Below, one piece after another: positions 34,165 to 46,584 of a stretch of 64,000 nt of DNA. Position 1 is the first letter of the stretch; each line of letters starts with the position of its first letter. Position numbers and translations under genes: made by a program. The notes below the pieces were generated by a model. It was given only the letters and a program-made list of their open reading frames with translations, did not search any database and was not told the origin of the DNA. Origin of the DNA: Chiua virens (Eukaryota; Basidiomycota; Agaricomycetes; Boletales; Boletaceae); NCBI GenBank assembly GCA_019787685.1, contig JAHNUO010000010.1, positions 496,001 to 560,000 on the forward strand, given 5' to 3'.

Positions 34165-35128
34165 ATGAATCCTCCAGCTGGGGGCGACAAGCCCACTGCG
34201 AGGGTCAGCTTTGTGCACTCTCCGCTACTATCACTAAGTCGACCACCACCCGGTGCGTACACACGCACTACAAGCCGCATGCATGGACTGACTGTCCTCG
34301 ATTTGGGGCTGCCTTGATCCAGGGAAGGTGCCCGACAAGACGGACGAGATATGTTTTACCTACGCTTTCCAGACCGCCCGCGGAAGATCCCAGAATCACG
34401 AGCCCAAAACATACAGCATATGTCTTCGTAAAGTCTACCCGCACGAGGTCTCTGACTACTTACTCGGGAAGGGATGGCGTACGCAACAAAGCAACAGTAT
34501 TCCTCTTCCACCCGAAGGCCAGCCTACTCAGGAGCGCTTTGTCGACGATTCCGAAGAATCCTTGAAGCCCGATGAAGACGAGACACGATACTGGGAGGAA
34601 GGCTGGTATCTTTGGACGACTACGTCCAACAAAAACGCAGTAGAGAAATTGTACCTGATGTCGCAGAGCCTCAAGTCACAAGACCGTTATCTGCAAGATA
34701 AACTTCACAGGGAGCACGAAGAACACGAGAAGGCGTGGATAGAACAGCTTCGAGGGCGAGTCAGAGTCGAACTGGACGGCACGCTGAGCTCCGTACCGCC
34801 GTCCGATTACTTGCATTATTATTGGTATGTATTTGCATTTTTAAATCTGGGTCTCAATCGATCATGGAGATCCAGGCAGAGTTCATCTCTCACGCAAATC
34901 CCGACGTCGCTCCGCCCACTCTTTGACCCGATGCGTAGGCTTCTCACCCCCACCACCAAAGTCTTGGATATTTTTCGGAGGAGCTTCCAGTCCGGGTCAC
35001 AACGAGAGTTTGCACATCGGTTGTTGGAGAAAGCGCGTTCACCAGAACCTTTCGTCCTGGGACGCCGTCTCTTTAAGAAGGCATGGGAGATGATCTCCGG
35101 ACCACCAGATGCCAAGCCAGACCTATGA
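34165..35128 (+). CDS. Basidiomycete protein of unknown function, about 285 aa
   Basis: Exon 1 (34165-34252, MNPPAGGDKPTARVSF) joins exon 2 at 34323 through a GT-AG intron of 70 nt, giving SRPPPGKVPDKTDEICF. The body is rich in charged and aromatic residues (RYWEEGWYLWTT; EKLYLMSQSL; LQDKLHREHEEHEKAW) and ends WEMISGPPDAKPDL. A 51-nt segment (about 34826-34876) has splice-like borders and is in frame, so it may be an intron or 17 hydrophobic residues. Without it, the C-terminal helical part (RPLFDPMRRLL, REFAHRLLEKARSP) follows directly. There is no signal peptide or catalytic motif that I can see. A family could not be named. Confidence 0.65.
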
Positions 35129-35233
35129 TAGCCACATACCCTAATACTTTCCACAATACTTATTGTAAGTTTAGATTGCATCTCTACTGTTTTCGATACA
35201 CGGATGTTCGAGCAATCGATGGAAAAAGTTTTT

Positions 35234-35323
35234 GACATGAGGGAGATTCGAACTCCCGCCCTTTCGGACTGGATTGCTCAGTTGACCTGATTCCAGCGCC
35301 TTAGACCGCTCGGCCATCATGCC
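35234..35323 (-). tRNA. tRNA-Leu (anticodon CAG) with 11-nt intron
   Basis: On the minus strand the acceptor stem GGCATGA pairs with TCATGTC. The D arm is GCC...GGC, the anticodon stem CTGGA pairs with TCCAG, and the T arm is GGGAG TTCGAAT CTCCC. The 18-nt anticodon region is 11 nt longer than a normal loop. Placing the intron after position 37 gives anticodon CAG and a short type-II variable arm. The gene is 90 nt and lacks an encoded CCA, as in eukaryotes. Confidence 0.88.
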
Positions 35324-36133
35324 TTCTACACAGAATGGCGGGATCTGCCAATATCTTCTCAAATGAAAAGTGTAAGAACATTGGACGCCACATCCGCGAG
35401 AGTCATCTAGTAGGAGAAAAGCAAATTTCTTGCGATTCAGCTAATCGAACATCGTCAGCGTAAAGAGCGACTCCACCTCGCCTATGACAAGGTGTTCAGT
35501 GAGTCTGGTGACCAAACCAAATGAGCAGACGGTGATTTGAAAGAAGGATCATACCGTCCGGTGTGGAGCATAGTTTTATCGTTGGCCTTCAATCCGACTT
35601 GACTGATACCATGCCTCGTTAACCATGCCTGCATATGACAACATCAAGACACTCAACATCGAACAAAATCTTTTCGCTCACCAATCCAGGAGACTTTGCG
35701 AGTATAGATCAAGCTACTAGATACTCACATGAGATGGCAGTGGAAAGAATAGAGCTCCTGATTGACGCTCCAAAAAGACATCATAGTGTGTACGGGGAAG
35801 CCGAAATCAGATGAACGAGCGGCCTCTAGCGAGGAGGGGGAAATGGGACTTGATTCGATGACAACTGAGAGGCTAGTTCAACGACTTGGCTCGGGAACTA
35901 AACGTATGACGTGTGATCAAAGAGCCTGAATAAAGACAGGGTTTGAACATAATGGGAGTCTGTCCGTAGGTTCATCGATAAGTTGGCACCACGTGAATTG
36001 TTGAGCCGGGGCCCGCAGGTAATAATCGCGTGTACGGTGAGAATTGGACGATCGAGTTGAAGAAGGACCAAGGGCAATCCAACTTTAGCAAGTCTCATGT
36101 CTCCTACCACCACAACCACAACCAATACTGGTC
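35324..36133. other. Interval upstream of NAD kinase, no certain gene
   Basis: Short minus-strand exon-like pieces (for example VFLERQSGALFFPLPSH near 35770-35720 and LTRHGISQVGLKANDKTML near 35625-35560) are flanked by splice-like signals. They may form a small gene transcribed away from NAD kinase. I could not find an in-frame start or name a family. Confidence 0.25.
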
Positions 36134-37790
36134 ATGAACTTTCTCTGTCAAGCCCGACCTGCCCTTCACACATCCTTTTTGCAAAGGCTTCTACACGTCC
36201 AAAGTCCATGTTCTCCGTTTTTTATCAGTCGAACCTCGCCACGTGTGTCTACCGTCGTGACACGTGGTAAAGGCATATCCTCTACATCGGTCTCGAAAAC
36301 CCAAGTAAAAGCGTTCGTCTCGTCTCCCGTCGTCTCGTGCACTGCTCAGTTGAAATCATAGCCAACAGACTCCCCCACGATCGATCCTCATTGTGAACAA
36401 ACTCCGGACAGAACCAGTCATAAAAGCAATCGACGAGTTCCTCCAGTTCGTACTCCCTTTCTGCACACATCCTCCTCACTTATTTCCTTGGCAGACATGT
36501 CAAAAAAATGTATCCGGATGTCAGAGTATTCGCAGAGGACCGCCCTGACATCCCTGAAGGCGCACAAGTATGGCGACCCGGGCCACTATCAGAGAAGATC
36601 GATTTAGTTGTCACCCTTGGAGGAGACGGGACGATTTTGCATGCCGCATCAATGTTTAGCCTGGGAGCTGTCCCACCGGTGTTGAGTTTCTCCATGGGCA
36701 CGCTGGGATTTTTGTTACCTTTCCGTGAGTACCCAGCATAACGCAGCAGGGCACGACCTGATCAGCATCTGTCCGAAAACAGATATAGATGATTTTGCCA
36801 AGGGCTTGGAGGCTGTGTTCCAGGGCAAAGCGACATTGCTCAACCGCATGCGTCTATCATGCACATTCTACGACAAAGATGAGCGCAAGATGGATGATGA
36901 CGGTGCGTGCTGTAAATACTTGCTTGCCAAGTGCGACCACTCATCGCATGACACTTCAGAATGGCAAGTCATGAATGAAATTGCCCTGCACCGTGGTTCC
37001 AGCCCCCACCTGAATACCATCGACATCTATGTTGATGGCCAACATTTGACAGAAGCCGTGGTATGTCCTACCAACTATTAGGATCAGCCATGATGTTGAT
37101 ATTGGCGAAAGTCTGACGGCATGATTGTATCCACACCCACAGGCTCCACAGCCTATTCTCTCTCGGCGGGCGGCCCGATTGTTCACCCTTCTTTGAGCGC
37201 CGTCGTGCTAGTCCCCATATGCCCGCGGAGTCTGTCCTTCAGACCACTCGTCTTCCCCGATACGTCTTCTGTCACCTTGCGTGTGAGTCATCTCCCTGTC
37301 TATAGCCTCCTTGTTTCATTCTTCTTATATGGTATGGTTTTCTTCTCGCGTTTAGATTAGCGACCGCAGCCGTGCTGCGGCCGGTGTGTCATTGGATGGG
37401 CGCGTTTCTCATGTTCTAAATCCAGGAGACTCTGTAACAGTACAGGCATCACCATACCCAGTACCCTGTATCAATCGATCCTCTATCGCAGAGGATGGCG
37501 ACGGTCGACCAGAGGAAGGTGTGGGCCCTGGTAAAGAAGACGATTGGGTCAGGGATATCAACAACTTGCTGCAGTACAATGCCACGTTCCGAAGCAAGGC
37601 GTTACTGAGATACAGCCGCACGGAGGACACTGGTACAGTGAGTGGTCCTGGTCATGCCTGTGTGTGCCTTGCTGATAGGTCGGGGGTGCTGTCCTATGCT
37701 ACCGTTTTGGACATGCTACTAGCCCAGTACTGGATAGAAGTATCGAAGTTGGCAATATATGGTTTCTCAGCATCTACTGAACGCCCGTGA
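36134..37790 (+). CDS. NAD(H) kinase, mitochondrial Pos5-like
   Basis: It phosphorylates NAD(H) to NADP(H) with ATP. Exons: 36134-36304, 36369-36445, 36495-36724, 36783-36902, 36960-37060, 37112-37282 and 37356-37790, all with GT-AG borders that keep frame. The N-terminus ([20 protein letters not shown]) is Arg/Ser-rich without acidic residues, like a mitochondrial presequence. Family motifs in order: [27 protein letters not shown] (the GGDGT nucleotide-binding motif, 36608-36646); [21 protein letters not shown] (NE motif); [20 protein letters not shown] (second conserved motif); and [13 protein letters not shown] near the end. The last exon may splice at 37632 to a shorter end. It sits between a tRNA and an unknown gene; the order says nothing special about function. 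Confidence 0.93.
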
Positions 37791-38502
37791 GATGGGTGCG
37801 GTCAGATCGTATCTGTTGCATCAGCGCTATTGGCGTTCCGCAGGTATATTTAAGCACGCGTTCAAATCACTCGTGGGTTTGTCACATTTTATCTTGCGGT
37901 ATAGATCACACAGGTGGTAATAAATATATTTCCGTTCAAGTGTCCCGAAGACTGCATTGCTGTACGGTTAGGCGCATGTGCTTCCCTGACTGGTCTCTTC
38001 CGGTAAAATGGTCTGTTGCTGAGGAACCGATGGTAGTACAGCATCCCAATCTGCGTACATTGGTGTGGCGGAAAATCGGTGTCCGGATCAGTGGCCCTTG
38101 GTGTTGTCAGACTTCTCTGTGGCGGAGCCGGAATCACTAACCTTGCCCGATCGATATTGAACTGTTCATCAGGCATTGAAGTATTGATGCAAGTATACTC
38201 TGATCAACTCCTGTGCATACGTATGCGTCGCGGGGCATTGGAGACAAAGCAAGCTTTTTGAATGATTGTGACCTTTTATTACGATTGATGTACACTCGAA
38301 ACACTGTCCTATAGAGCCATAGTACAAAATCAGAACAATAAAAAGAAAGAAAGCAACGCCATATGCTACAAAAAGGCAGATGCGCTGCGCATCTGCTGTC
38401 AGATCTGGGGGTATATATCATGTGTAAAGTATTAGAATCCCCAGTCTGGCTGAGGGAAGGATTTGTTTGAAAGTATGCAAACCGTCCACAATCGTCCTCG
38501 TG
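37791..38502. other. Intergenic region
   Basis: About 0.7 kb between NAD kinase and the convergent gene ending at 38503. Short frames on both strands show no motif. The A/T-rich part at 38260-38500 is probably the 3' untranslated region of the minus-strand gene. Confidence 0.4.
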
Positions 38503-39174
38503 TCACATAAACTGTCCGTGCAACTTCTGAAAGAACCAGCTTCGCTTCGGTTGCAAACTCGCCGACGACGACGTCCGTCGAAGCGTCGGAATCGACGCGG
38601 CACTCTCTTCGCGACGATACGTCGCCTTTTCGTCGTCCATCGACACGTCGACATCCTGCCCACTGGCAGGATACGCCGGCGGGGGCGGCACCGACAGCAC
38701 CTCTGAGTCTGCATCCGTACACCTGGCGTCCTCCGCATCCGCATACGTGATGGTGATGTCCGGTATCCGCAACATGGTCTGGGTCTGTGGCTGCCCGCCA
38801 TCATGCGCGACGTGCACGTCGATCACTTGGTACCGCGACATGTGCGTGATGAGTTTGGGCCACGCCGCCGCACTGATCCCGACGGGTTTTTGCTCTCTGT
38901 GGTCGCGGGTGACGGATGGGGCGGTCAGGGAGAGCGAGAGCGACGTTTCGCGGTGTCGCTTGAGCTGCGGGAAAGCATCTCGAGCATGTGAGATCGCTTG
39001 CTGGTGATCCAATCGATCGTCAATATGATAACCTATGCCCTCAGGCTACGGGTAGCCACTCACGATATAGTTTGCTGATACAGGGACATAGACGAGTTGG
39101 TCTTTATACCGATAGGTGATGATATCGAGAGAAGAAGAGCGAGGCTTAGTAGCCTGAGTGGTATGGCAAGTCAT
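38503..39174 (-). CDS. Unknown protein, about 200 aa
   Basis: The ATG at 39174 gives MTCHTTQATKPRSSS and ITYRYKDQLVYVPVSANYI. Exon 1 (39174-39064) joins exon 2 (39000-38503) through a 63-nt GT-AG intron to read SANYIQAISHARDAFPQL. The middle part (VGISAAAWPKLITHMSRYQV, IDVHVAH, LRIPDITITYADAED) looks like a compact alpha/beta domain. The C-terminus is Pro/Ser-rich and ends WFFQKLHGQFM. There is no signal peptide or membrane helix. Basidiomycete genomes contain many such two-exon proteins; no function is inferred. Confidence 0.7.
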
Positions 39175-39651
39175 ATTTGTATGATGGAGATGTGGCTGAT
39201 AGTATCAGTGAAGCTCGCTCGAGGATGTGAAGCTGAACGACACGGCAGCAGCGGTAGCCTACCAACCTTTATATACATCAAGCTGCATGTCATCACACGA
39301 GTAGCCACCCGTTGGCCCGACTCGAAGCTGTGCTTCTATTTCCTAAATGCCAGCACCGCCGTCACCGGTGGTTGCCACGCGCCCGCACACCAAGATAGTG
39401 GTCACAGCCTCTCATTTACAGCAATGCATTGGTATAGGGATTCCAGAAAAGTCCTCAATGCGCGGCTTCTATTGGAAGGGAACTACAACAGCATGTTGCA
39501 TACGCGTCAATTCGCCTCCACGTGAGAGAAACCTTGGACCTCGGCACTTTGGCAAACAGTAATCTATGATCGATCATCCACCCAAAATCTACATTTGGGG
39601 GTCACTCCAACTCCTGAGTTTGCTGCAGGCTCCATACTCCACACCATTTCA

Positions 39652-42335
39652 TCAAGCGGCGTCATTTACCAACAAGGAAAACATCCCTTGTCCCGGACGC
39701 GTCGCCTTATTGTTCGTCTTCCCGACTGGTTTCACCTGCTCAGCCTTGGATTTCGTCGGCTTCTTTGGTTTCTCCACCGCAAATGCATCGTCCAGCGAAG
39801 CTGTACATGCTTCCCATACACCAGGCGCCATTTCCTCAGGGTCAGACGTCGAGTGGGTCAGAAACGTATGGAATCGTTGGCCAGAGAGCATATGGGTGTT
39901 GGTTGGCACTTGGTCCGTCAAAGATAACACTTGCGCCAACAAGTGGATCGTTTCAATTGCCATCAGAACTTGGGCCATCAGCTGTACATTTCGATCGGCC
40001 AGCGGGATAGTTGGCGTTGGTAGGCTGGCGTGCTGGCCGTTGGCGACTGCCTGGCTCGCTGTGGTATCCTTGTCAAGTCCGACATTGGAGAGCGGCGACC
40101 TGTAAAAGGCAAGCAGCGAACGGGCTTCCTGGCGTGTCCATCGCTCCTTTTCTCGTTCCTTACTCATCTCGTTCTCCAAAGCACGTTGATGAAGTGTTTG
40201 CACGATCCATCTCAGCACGAGAACAGCCATAAGTCCATCTGAAGGTATATTCTTGACGGCAGGAATGTTGCTCCCCAAGATGTGCAGAAACAGAGCCATA
40301 CGCTCTTCCGAATTCCGAAGTTGAACAGGTACCCATGCCTCAGGGTCCAAGCTTCCATCGAAGCCAGATGAAATCATAAGGGCTGCAATATCCGGAACCG
40401 AGACTTGCTCCGGGGCTACTCGGGTGCTTCGGCGAACGTACTCAGTGACGCGTTTCTGTCGCGTCGATGGTCGGGATCGGGATCGGGAGGAGATTGATGC
40501 CGGCACAGCTTCCGAGCCGATTGCTTCCGTTCCGCGTAAGCGCCGGAGTTCCCCGCGCAGGGGAGCTAGGAGGTCAGCATCCCTATCGGAGTCTTCTTCG
40601 ACGACGTCAATGAGCTCGTCGGGATCCTCTTCTTCAGCATCGTGTCCCTCTGATGCACTCCCATCCGCAACATCTGCTTCCTGCGATTCCGGAAGTCCCA
40701 CACCGTCTTCCAACAAGGCGTAAACCCACAAACGGATCGGTCGCCCGATGCTTACGGCAACATTCTCGATGTCTGGATTGTCGAGGAAGATCCGTGGCCA
40801 GAACGTTCCAGTATTCAAGGTGTCGACGACTTTGGGTTGTAATTTTCCTGTTCGGAATGCCTTGAGGTACAAGGAACGGAGTGCTAGAACGTTGTCCCGG
40901 GCAGGTACCCCGTCCACGTTATTGACGGGCTCTTGGCTCGGAGGAAGAGCGCGCGAGAACAGGTTAGGCAGCGGACACGTATCACCTCCGTGCAGTGCGC
41001 ATATTGGTGTCGGCCACAAGCTTGCAGGACCATATAGTACATCTCCTTCATATTTGTCAATGGCATACTGGAGGGCGGCAGTCACGATCCTGTCCACGAT
41101 GCTATCAATTTCTCCGGCAGCCAGACTTGTTGGTGAACGAACGAGCAAGGCGTTGACTGTGCGATCAATGAGGTCCATCACCGAGCCAAGCCTGTGCTTG
41201 GCGTTGCGCTTTTGCGTTGCTGCATTGATGATGGAAGAAAGCGTGTTGGCGGCACGAGTAATACGCTGTGCAACAGTAAGGCTCCTTTCGAAAAAGAGCG
41301 ATTGGACATTGCGTTGGGTCGTCGATTTGTTGGAAAAATCATTTCCAACCAAGGAGGCAAGTAATGGAAGCAATGTGGTTGGTAATTTCAAGTGTGAAGC
41401 GAGTGTCGATGGGGTATAGACAGTTGCCGAGAGAACAAGTTCAGAAGACGGTAATTCTTCTGGTGGAATCAACCCAAAGTATGTCGGCTGTGTCACAGGA
41501 TTAGAGCGCTTTTTAGTCTTGCTTACGACGGTCTGAAAGCCGTCCTCTGGGTCGTTGTGTGTACTGGGAGATTCGCCAACAGGGGGTGCTGCGGTCCAAA
41601 ACATTTCCTCGAGGGGGATATAACCAGCATACCGACCAGAATTCAAGATCATGAAATCCGAATCGTTGCCGCCGACATAGGCACCAAGACGACCAGCTAG
41701 TTCGACTGCATATGGGTCTCCTTCTTCATCGGCGAAATGGACCTCGAGCGAAGAATTTCCCTTTGCAAAGTCCCCCAAAGCTTCTACGCACGACAGAAAG
41801 GCGAGGGGTGGGATGATACGATTCTCGCGGAGGAAACGAGTCGTCGATCGGGATGTCTGCGATGTGCGGAAAAACAACAACGAATTCTGGACGTTGGTAC
41901 GGTTGAGGCGGCTTATAATGGTCGGGATTTTAAGGTCTGGGCTAGGCCCTGGCAAGTATCATATCCCAATCAAATATGGAGATGCACTGAGCTTGTTTAG
42001 AAAGGTGAATGCCTACCATCGAATACGAAGTATACCTTGAGGCCGACTGCGATCCAGGCTTCCACCACCTGTATGACGCATCGCGCGAACGTGTCGTATT
42101 CGCCGCCGTACACCCAGGGCAGGCGTGATTGTTCGTAGAGCTGGTAAACGAACCTATGCCGCACTATACTGAGTACTGCAGATTTCAAGTATCTGGTGAC
42201 GGTTGCTCACGATAAGCCATCGATGACGATAGTCGTCACAGTGTCATCTGAAATGCGTTTTGGAGGGAACTGTATGGTTTTCCCGAGAACGCGTTGGTTC
42301 TCGCGTAGATAAGTCGTCAATCCATGAACCCCCAT
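39652..42335 (-). CDS. Asteroid/XPG-like (PIN-like) domain protein, about 850 aa
   Basis: The ATG at 42335 starts MGVHGLTTYLRENQRVLG, the classical N-terminus of the FEN1/XPG-like superfamily. Exons 42335-42211, 42153-42017 and 41948-39652 join in frame as VIDGLSFVYQLYEQSR and VYFVFDGPSPDLK. Residues expected for the metal site are visible: the Asp in VIDGLS, the Asp in FVFDG, the EVHFADEEGDPYAVELA cluster and GNDSDFMILN. A long helical C-terminal part follows. Acidic and Ser/Arg low-complexity segments lie near 40700-40420. Asteroid proteins resemble structure-specific nucleases, but most are not proven to cut DNA; a role in signalling or RNA regulation is also proposed for relatives such as Mkt1. 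The frame is long and intact, so this is a real gene. Confidence 0.9.
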
Positions 42336-45300
42336 GATTGATAAGAGTCCATGTGAAGCCGTGAGACTACAAATCGGGAAAGTGGCAACTTATTGGTGGC
42401 GTCCCGACACTCCTAGAATCTTGTGGAGCATGATTTTCTTGAGCTCGTCTTGTGGACACCGCAAGGTCGTTTGTGAGGGCGGTAGTTTTCTCTCAGGCCT
42501 TGCGTGCTAATGTACCTCTGAAGGACACGCCATGGCGGTCGGGTGGCCTCATATTCCGCGTCGTAATGGAGGCCAACCTAGCTGTGATGCGGCCTCAGAT
42601 CGAATTCGCATCCGCTGCAGAAGACAGCTCTCCATCGAAGCACGGAAGGCATGCCAACCTTCTTTCCCTGGTACGTACATACAATTCAAACTCCCCTAGG
42701 TAGTATGGAGGATGCCGAGCTCGATGAAGGGATGCGATCGCGAACAGAGTGGATACCATTGGAGCCAGACGCTCCACCATTCTATATCGGTGACGCCGGT
42801 GGCTAGAGAAACAACGTCGCCGCCCTACTCACTCCGAATTGGTGCTTCTTATCCACAGAACGTCACAATATGTCTTTCGTTGTAATGCTAGGGACACCGA
42901 GTTTGGAAACAATGGCCTTACCATAACGTTTCCAGGTAGGATGCCAAGACGCCGTACCCATTCTGTTGAAACGTTTCCACAGTGTGGCGGCCGCGCCGCA
43001 GGCCTAGAATCCCTTGCATGGTAAAGGCATGCGGGCACATCATCTGTGTGTCGCTTATATGGTGTGGCTTATAGATGGGCCACAGCAGCTAGTGGCCCTG
43101 ACTACTCTGTGATCTTCACAAGAGGTCAGACTCCGGTCTCAGGCGGCCATCATGTCGGATTCATGCTGTGAGCGCCCCACAACTGCCTTGCAGCTCGCTT
43201 TAAGACGTGTGCTTGATTGAGTAAATTTAATAATCACCCGAGTCTCATCTTACGGTATTTCTACCCAGAGTTCCAGTCAATTTTCGTCTCGTAACCAATA
43301 ACTGCGCCCACCAACGCCGTTGGAATGGAGAGTTCAATAATGAGGTGACCAATATGTATTATATTATCCTCCCAGCGCAAAATTTTTCTTCATTCAAGTT
43401 TTCAGAAAGAGTTGTACGTGGATCCGAACCGGCCAAAGAATGAAGGATTTCGAAGACCGCTGAATCCAATTTGAGGATCAAACATGTCCTGCGGACTCTG
43501 TGAGCATTCAAGACAAAAAAAAAATACGTGCATGTGCATTGCAACAGTGTCACACGACCATTCGCACTTTATTGTAGGGCCGACAACTCGGGTTCGGGTA
43601 CCCTTGATCCGGTGGGAATACGCAACTGTAGATTCCAGCTACGCGATAAACAGTGTTTTTGGGAACAAATTTGTGTATTTCTGATCGCGGTCTCCGGTTT
43701 ATCGAGAACACCTTGAACGTTGAGCGAGAGGCCAGCCATACATGTCTTGCAGGGAGTCGCGACCTTTCAAGCACAGCCACGTCCCTTGATTTCAAAGCCG
43801 GGCTGCGCCGGTGATAGAACTCCGAGCGAGTGTCGCGAGCCAACTCATTAGGTGCCGTGTCTTTACCACGTGCATGTGGATTTTCGAAGGGCCTGAATGT
43901 TCTCGAGAGTTCGAACATGATCAATACTGACATGTTGATGCCGGCAGCCTGATATCCCATAACTCGAACGATCGTATCATGACCTGGTAAGATTTCACAG
44001 TCGAGAGAGCTACGTATGCCATCTCGAAGTGTCAATACGACATGTAAGTAATATATCTAATTGGAGGTACTGAATCACTTCCGATGGCAGCGGGAAAACC
44101 ACTGGAATTGCCTTCGCTTGGAATCATACATATTTAATGTCATATTGCTAGAGCAGTGTGTTCCGAAAACCTCCCATGTGCCAGTCCGCGGGCTTTACAA
44201 TAGGACCAGCCCCTGGTAGAGACAGGATGACCTGGAGAGTATCAGCCTGCGTATGAGACGGCTTGATCCGAGTCGAGGCTCAAAATTATGGTATGACTCC
44301 AACCTACAATATTAGGCAAATCACTCGACGGGAAGTGAGTACTAGTGAGTCACGTCCTGGTTAGATCGGACCGTCCAAACCCTACATGATGTTGACGCGT
44401 GTCTACATGACCTGTGCCGGTGGCAGCGCCGCGGAAATCACATCATTATCGAAAACAACACAATATTGGGCAGAATCTCTGACATACATTTCCACTGGAT
44501 TATCGAAAGCTGTGCTTAGCGGCATTGACACTACCGTAACAGTCACGTTATTCGTATGAGGTGCCAACTTCCTCGCGACACAGAACACTGCTGGACAGCC
44601 TGAGATGATTAAAGTTATTACAATCCGAGTCGGTCGACTGTGACCGCTGACCGCTGAAGCACCGACGCCGCATCAACGCCCCAGGGCCAGCCAATCCTAA
44701 TAACATCGCAAACGCTATGACGGGCCGCTTGAATCAGTGGCGATCACATGGTCGCAATCATCATCTTTCAAGTTGGTTGCGGTAAGCAACCATCGGTGCT
44801 CAGCATATTTGTGAAAGTCCGCCGCAGACTTCAGTTTCGGGCAATGCGGGGTAATGGCCCTGCGGATCACATCAATGAAGACCCTGACGCTCGCTAAGCG
44901 CTTGTGTTTGAACAAGGATGTTTTCTGGCGTCTATCGGGCCTCGGCGGATTTTGGGGCGCTTGAATTCATGCCAAGGTACCTACTTCACTGGATCTCCAA
45001 AATAGTCATTACTCACAGACCCCAATGTCGCAAGAATATCTGCAACTTGAAGGCTGGAGAGCGCCAATGAGCGAAAAAACTTCTTTTCTTCATGACATTA
45101 TTCTTCACGACTTACCAGCATGGTGAGTGTGACACAGCAGTACATACTACACGTGCCAGCAAACATGACTTTTGAGCTCTGATAACGGATGTCTCAATCA
45201 CGGTGACCACGAGTTTGTTTTCACAGTACTTACTACAGGAAGGAGCCCGTCAATGCTTTGAAGGCAGGTATCAACGTTCTGCAGTGTTAATGGGATGACT

Positions 45301-46584
45301 CGGGTTGGGATATGCAACAATGGCTCTGCCAAAATTTAACGTTTATGATACGAAGTGAGTCGACCAACCATCACAATATGACTGGCTCACTGAGCGCGCT
45401 CGAGCGGTAATGAATCCACAACTTAACGACTCTTGTGTGCACTATGTGTCTGAATCGCGTCGATGCTTTAGTGTCGATGATAACCTAACGTTGTAATCCT
45501 TGTCTGGAGTACTTTGGCTAAAGAGCCAGTGAGAAGCATCGAGATGACACGTTCTGGTGCAGCATACGATAAGGCTATCCACCGGCAGTACTTGCTGTAA
45601 AAAACCACGGTTCAGATTCCGTGCGGCATTATGTAAATCCGAGCGAAAGAAGTCAGGTCCAGACACCGAGTCAGATCTGTGTCCATGGCGGATATAGATC
45701 GCTCCCAACATGCTATTTCGAAAATGGAATCGACCAACACATGATAAGGATTCACAGGAATTGTGGACGCCGCATCAGCATTACCTCCGTCGAGACGAAC
45801 ATTGCAGTGATGCGGCACCTATGTATCAAAATGTATAAACCTCACCCTTTCTTGCCGTCCGACGACTCGGAGAGCGGCAGAACGTTCGTCACAGCTATCT
45901 TCAATTGAACAGGTATCGATATCGTAGAAGTTGTGCCAGACTGGCAGTGGTGCAACTGTGAAGTGGCCCATGATCCTCTTCTGATCCAACGTATGGTATG
46001 TATACAAATACCAGTAGGAAGCGACCCTCCAGGTCATCATGATGGGTACAGCAGCACTCGCACTGGATCGAATTGCAATTTAGCATATTTCCGAGTCGAA
46101 CCAGTGACGATAAAGTGCAAGACAGGTTTTGATGAGATGCCCAATCATGATGGGCCCATTGGCAGAGTTCAGCGTTTCAACCCTTTCACCATGTGCCAGT
46201 GGTCCAGTGGCCGTTGTCGAATAACTCTGGGCAAAATCGGAGTCCTCAGGAGACCACTTTCCTGGGTGAACTTGAGCCAGGGTATCGGAAATAACGACGT
46301 TCTTTACATTCTGAATCTCGCTCATGTGCCACTGTGGGGCTAGCATAATTCTGACTGATTGCAAGAGAAACAACGCAAATTACGACTCGGAGTGCAGACT
46401 GTGATAGCTTCAACTGACTTGGATGCTAAGCGCTAAGCACTCGGCAATCTGACCTATGATGAAGTCCCACTATCGATTCCTATCCTGCTCATCAGCATGA
46501 TACAATCACGTAGCTGAGGAGGTAGCAGCTCTTGTCCGTACCTCAAACAGGCCCAGTATGTTTATCCAGAATCATGATGGCACT
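42336..46584. other. 4.2-kb region without a gene I can assign
   Basis: Several short frames exist. On the plus strand, 42452-42703 is followed, after possible splice sites, by MEDAELDEGMRSRTEWIPLE (about 42710-42770). On the minus strand, a frame at 44588-44403 has a hydrophobic start and a beta-like pattern (NNVTVTVVSM, PVEMYVRDSAQYCVVFDND). Others lie at 44035-43550, 45818-45442 and 46373-46080. They may be exons of one or two secreted-protein genes, but I could not join them or name a family. No RNA gene or repeat was noticed. Confidence 0.3.

Noticed and set aside
39566..41419. Plus-strand open frames opposite the Asteroid gene (for example 223 codons at 40748-41419)
   Set aside because: They are antisense to a long frame with clear XPG-like motifs and have no family features of their own.
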